From: Euperipatoides rowelli
Lineage: Eukaryota > Onychophora > Udeonychophora > Euonychophora > Peripatopsidae
DNA length: 12,474 nt
Direction: 5' to 3' (one strand)
Assembly: GCA_003024985.2 (NCBI GenBank)
Contig: PXIH01S0013560.1
The stretch's first letter is position 1. Each line of letters begins with the position of its first letter. The notes beneath the pieces were generated by a model. That model was not told the origin of the DNA and did not search any database. It saw only the letters and a program-made list of their open reading frames with translations. The translations under genes and the position numbers were made by a program. Positions 9,518 through 12,474 of the stretch are shown one piece after another.

Positions 9518-10260
9518 TATTTTCATTAATCTTTTTTTTTCTTCAAGAAATATTTCATTTAATTAAATATTTTTTACATTTTAATGTTTTAAAAATTATA
9601 ATGATGTATAGATTATGATAGCTTTTTAAAATCTACATTATAAAGTATCAAAAATTAAAATAAATATATAGAAATATGAGCGTTTTAGAATCTAATTTTA
9701 TAAGAATGTAAAACGANAAAATATGTATTTAAAAGATAAAATTTGCTTTATAGATTTTTTTCTCCCCTTTTAATGGTTCCTATCAACATTCATTTCCTCT
9801 GAAAGTTTTATAAAAGGTTGTCAGACAGCCTTTATCTCCTTTCTTCCATAATTTTATAAATGTTTGCTCAGTTATCCTGTGATCCATAATTTACGATATT
9901 TAGTTGTGCTCCTGCAAAACACATTATACTTGATTTAACTCTCTATTGCCTGTGATGTCCTGTAAAGTACATTTTTATTGATTTTTAACCCTTTAATGCA
10001 TAGTGTGCTGCTTGGTAAATACTGTATCTAAAGGGAATGAAAATGCTGTCTGATTTTCTAGACTTTTGAAATATGATTAAACAAGTGAACACAAATTGCA
10101 TCACATATGGTTTACTGAAGAGGATGATGATGATTTACTTAAATGCTATATCCAAGCATTGATCATCCAAGATTGTTGATTGGGATATAGGGTATAGATA
10201 TAGTTTTCCTAAAGTATTTAAACAAATATATTTTTAAGAAACTGTTATAGGAGTAACAAA
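9518..10260. other. A+T-rich sequence; a second TTAACCCTTT motif
   Basis: No gene is visible. The N at 9717 marks an uncertain base. TTAACCCTTTAATGCATAG at 9985-10003 has the same TTAA plus C-rich start as the sequence at 9437, but the following bases differ, so common descent cannot be claimed. Confidence 0.5.
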
Positions 10261-11020
10261 CAGTTTGAGGTAAGCTCATAAAGTTATAATTTTAACGCAC
10301 TTTCAAATTAGCGCCATTTGTGGCTTGGAGCACAATCCAGTCGATATTCAATTTCTTGCCACGTTGTAGTGACAGCTTGCATGGTATAGGGGGCTGATAC
10401 TGTAGAGAGGGGTGCGAGAGAGATGGGATGGGGTTAGAGAGAATCTGAAAAAGAGAAATTATACACAAAATAAGTGAACTAGTAAGAAGTGGCTTTTAAT
10501 AATGACGGCACTATTGGAGGTAAATGTCAGACAGGAACTATTATAGTTAGTGCATGGAATAAATGTGGATTAAATGTCAATATAAATATAACCGTCAGTG
10601 GCACTCACTAAACCTTGACGATAAACTTAGTGATTACTATAGCAAAGGATATAGAGTTCGTGAAGAGTTTGTTTTCCTAAGGCGCATTCGATGGGTCGCT
10701 TCCTGGTTTATCTTTGATGATAATCTATTCTTACTCTTGGGTTTCCTGGGAGGTTGTCTGCTCTAAGGTCTATCTCCACTTGTTGCAGGGTACCCTGAAA
10801 TAATAAGAGATTAGAATTTGTGGCTTTAGTTGTTTGACAAGGTTTACAATTAAGATATTGGGAAAGACTCGTTTTGCTGCCTTAGCTGAGGAAGGAGAGA
10901 AATTAGAATGTGAATCTTTATTGTGTTTATTATTACTGCTTGCATGTTCAATATATATTTTTATAGTTCGAAGGAAGGTGAAGAGTGGTGGCGCGTTTGT
11001 TATATTTGAGAAATAATATT
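10261..11020. other. Less A+T-rich interval with small open frames; no gene supported
   Basis: Base composition is more balanced around 10300-10450, including a purine-rich G-rich run near 10388-10445. An ATG-initiated plus-strand frame at 10563-10766 encodes 67 residues, basic in the middle and hydrophobic at the end (FLLLGFLGGCLL). A second open stretch at 10834-11016 would have one membrane-spanning segment followed by RRK, but it begins at TTG and has no in-frame ATG, so it is not a credible eukaryotic start. GAG-GTAAGC at about 10267-10273 resembles a splice donor. Without homology, these do not add up to a gene model; an exon of an unseen gene remains possible. Confidence 0.35.
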
Positions 11021-12069
11021 TTAACCCTTTACAGAGCAGAGGAGCAGAGTTGGATTAAATCTTTATATTCACTTTCGGCTATTTATTGGCTTGTTTGTTT
11101 TCCTGTTTTTGATGTCCTATGATTTAATATTTTTAATTCTCTCTTTTTTTCTCTTTCTGCTCTCATTCATCATCCTTTCTCCTTCCTTACCTCTTCCTAC
11201 AGTTTGCGTAGATATTGTCAAGGTTGTTTATATAGTTAATTNATAAAAATGCTTGTTTAATTAATCAATTTGTTATATTAGGTCCATAAATACATCAAAA
11301 TTCGACTTTTATGCCAATATGTATCAAAATATCAACCCAGGCCACTAGTGACGCCTCGTATATAAATTTGCCAGAAAAATCTCATGTGGATTCCAGTAAT
11401 AGTGTTTGTCAGACCAGAATAGTGTCTAGCTATCAAACTTCACAGCATATTCCTAAACAATTAGCCTATCATTTGTCGGCTAATAAATCATTTCCCAAGT
11501 GATCATTCCATTCACACTAACACTCGGTAGTAAAAAGATCAACANCATTGTAAAGCATCATGCACAGTATCAGTTTTTCACCAGCAGATGGTCGCCCATT
11601 GGTTGCAGGTGCCTACACCTCCTGTCTCCTTAAACTTTACATACCAAACTGTAATTTCTGCTAAAGTTGTGCTGAATAGTGATTAGGTATGGTGAAACTA
11701 CAGTATACAATGAGACTTTTCTTGCTTAGAAGTCATTTGGATTCCGGTAATTGTAACTGTTGTTACCCACCGTCAGCTTATTAAAAAACAATAAATACTT
11801 TATGAGTTTTCCTACATTTTTGCCATAAACTATTTGCTGTTACCTCAAATAATTTTCTTTTGATAATGAATTTTCATAATGAACACACTGTATATTTTGT
11901 ACATAATGTATGTTAGAATTGATATATAGTTGAATTTGGGCCTAATTTATCGTAAGAATTAAATTAAATTTAGAATAATGATCATATAAATAAGCTTTTA
12001 AGCATTAACTCTTTCTTTTTTTTAAATTCTATATTTGCATTTAATTGTTCCATTTCTGATAAATAAATG
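11021..12069. other. A+T-rich sequence with minor repeats
   Basis: TTAACCCTTTACAGAGCAG starts at 11021, a third copy of the TTAA plus C-rich motif. A long pyrimidine-rich tract ending CCTACAG (about 11136-11202) resembles a splice acceptor, but no open exon follows clearly. A 19-base near-repeat occurs at 11382-11400 and 11733-11751 (two differences). A small bulged hairpin lies at about 11606-11624. Single N positions are at 11242 and 11545. No coding gene is supported; the 63-codon frame at 11311-11502 has no recognisable features. Confidence 0.5.
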
Positions 12070-12077
12070 TAATAAGG
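12070..12077. repeat. Left target-site duplication (TAATAAGG)
   Basis: Eight bases immediately left of the inverted repeat are identical to the eight bases at 12450-12457 on the right. An 8-bp duplication is the hallmark of hAT insertion. Confidence 0.9.
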
Positions 12078-12449
12078 CAGAGGTCTGCAACCTTTTGATG
12101 ACAATGAACCAAATCTGAAAAAAAAAAATGGTAAAACAGAAACATGGAAGAGCCGTAGAACTGAAATGATATCAAGTAACTCAGAGAACCTACTCGTTTG
12201 AGCTACACCAGGAAACTCTCACCAAACAACAGTACAGCACATGTACAGTACAGGTATGAGGCAGACGTTCTGAGCTGAATAAAAAAAAAAAAAAAAGTTT
12301 TCACAAAAAAAAAAAACATTTTGGTTAAACTTGTTCATTTTTTTAAATTTATATATTAAAACAAAAATCTTCTGTTCAATTTTCAAAGTGCTACAAAATT
12401 TTCTGAAAAAGCCGCATGTGGCTCCGGAGGTGCAAGTTGCAGACCTCTG
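12078..12449. mobile_element. Non-autonomous hAT element (MITE-like), about 372 bp
   Basis: The element begins CAGAGGTCTGCAAC (12078-12091) and ends with its exact reverse complement (12436-12449), giving 14-bp terminal inverted repeats with the CAG...CTG ends typical of the hAT superfamily. The last 45 bases contain AGCCGCATGTGGCT, a near-palindrome common near the ends of hAT elements of this kind. The interior has long A runs (for example 12280-12296 and 12306-12316) and no open frame, so it encodes no transposase and would have depended on an autonomous hAT source. Identical TAATAAGG duplications flank both ends. The intact duplication and perfect terminal repeats suggest a younger insertion than the other debris in this window, though I cannot date it. 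Confidence 0.93.
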
Positions 12450-12457
12450 TAATAAGG
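12450..12457. repeat. Right target-site duplication (TAATAAGG)
   Basis: Matches the left copy at 12070-12077 exactly. The flanking TG on the left and C on the right also agree by overlap with the element ends, but the 8-bp call is the one consistent with hAT biology and the CAG/CTG ends. Confidence 0.9.
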
Positions 12458-12474
12458 CCTATATCATTTTCTGT

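Noticed and set aside
10834-11016. A 60-codon frame with an apparent membrane segment followed by basic residues
   Set aside because: It begins at TTG and contains no in-frame ATG, so it is not a credible eukaryotic start. The membrane-like segment comes from T-rich DNA.
10267-11202. Splice-donor-like GAG-GTAAGC and a polypyrimidine tract ending CCTACAG
   Set aside because: Such motifs are common by chance. No open reading frame with known similarity joins them into a gene model.

Overview
This window looks like non-coding, A+T-rich nuclear DNA from an animal. It carries interspersed transposon debris and very large tetranucleotide microsatellites, and no intact protein-coding gene can be supported. 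The base composition (around 70% A+T by eye), TCTA/GATA arrays hundreds of bases long, eroded DNA transposons and seven single N positions all fit intergenic or intronic sequence from a draft metazoan assembly. A cephalopod or other mollusc is my best guess from the general character, but nothing in the window proves it. There is no operon structure, no bacterial-type ribosome binding sites, and no tRNA, rRNA or CRISPR array that I can see.

Layout. Positions 1-2820 are plain A+T-rich sequence. Positions 2821-3200 are an imperfect TCTA array. Positions 3256-4409 are higher-complexity unique sequence that may hold the remains of a coding region on the minus strand. At 4410-4444 a perfect 15-bp stem with a 5-base loop abuts a GATG/GATA array (4442-4786). 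Positions 4797-5200 are unique sequence, followed by a second GATA/GATG array (about 5206-5668) that shares a phased block of about 100 bp with the first. Positions 6136-6640 (minus) have an unusually low stop density in one frame but no family I recognise. Positions 6804-7508 (minus) are the clear fossil of the C-terminal end of a hAT-superfamily transposase, broken by several in-frame stops. Positions 8192-8241 and 8322-8385 hold a small hairpin and a short direct repeat. Positions 9437-9517 hold a TTAA-bounded, piggyBac-like end with nested palindromes. At 12070-12457 there is a complete-looking non-autonomous hAT element with terminal inverted repeats and an 8-bp target-site duplication.

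How parts relate. No genes act together here. The one mechanistic theme is hAT biology: a dead transposase remnant and a short non-autonomous hAT element lie about 4.6 kb apart, but nothing shows that they belong to the same family. I did not find a new biological system. The observations most worth checking are the hAT element with its target-site duplication, the hAT transposase fossil, the hairpin at the microsatellite boundary, and the block shared by the two GATA arrays.
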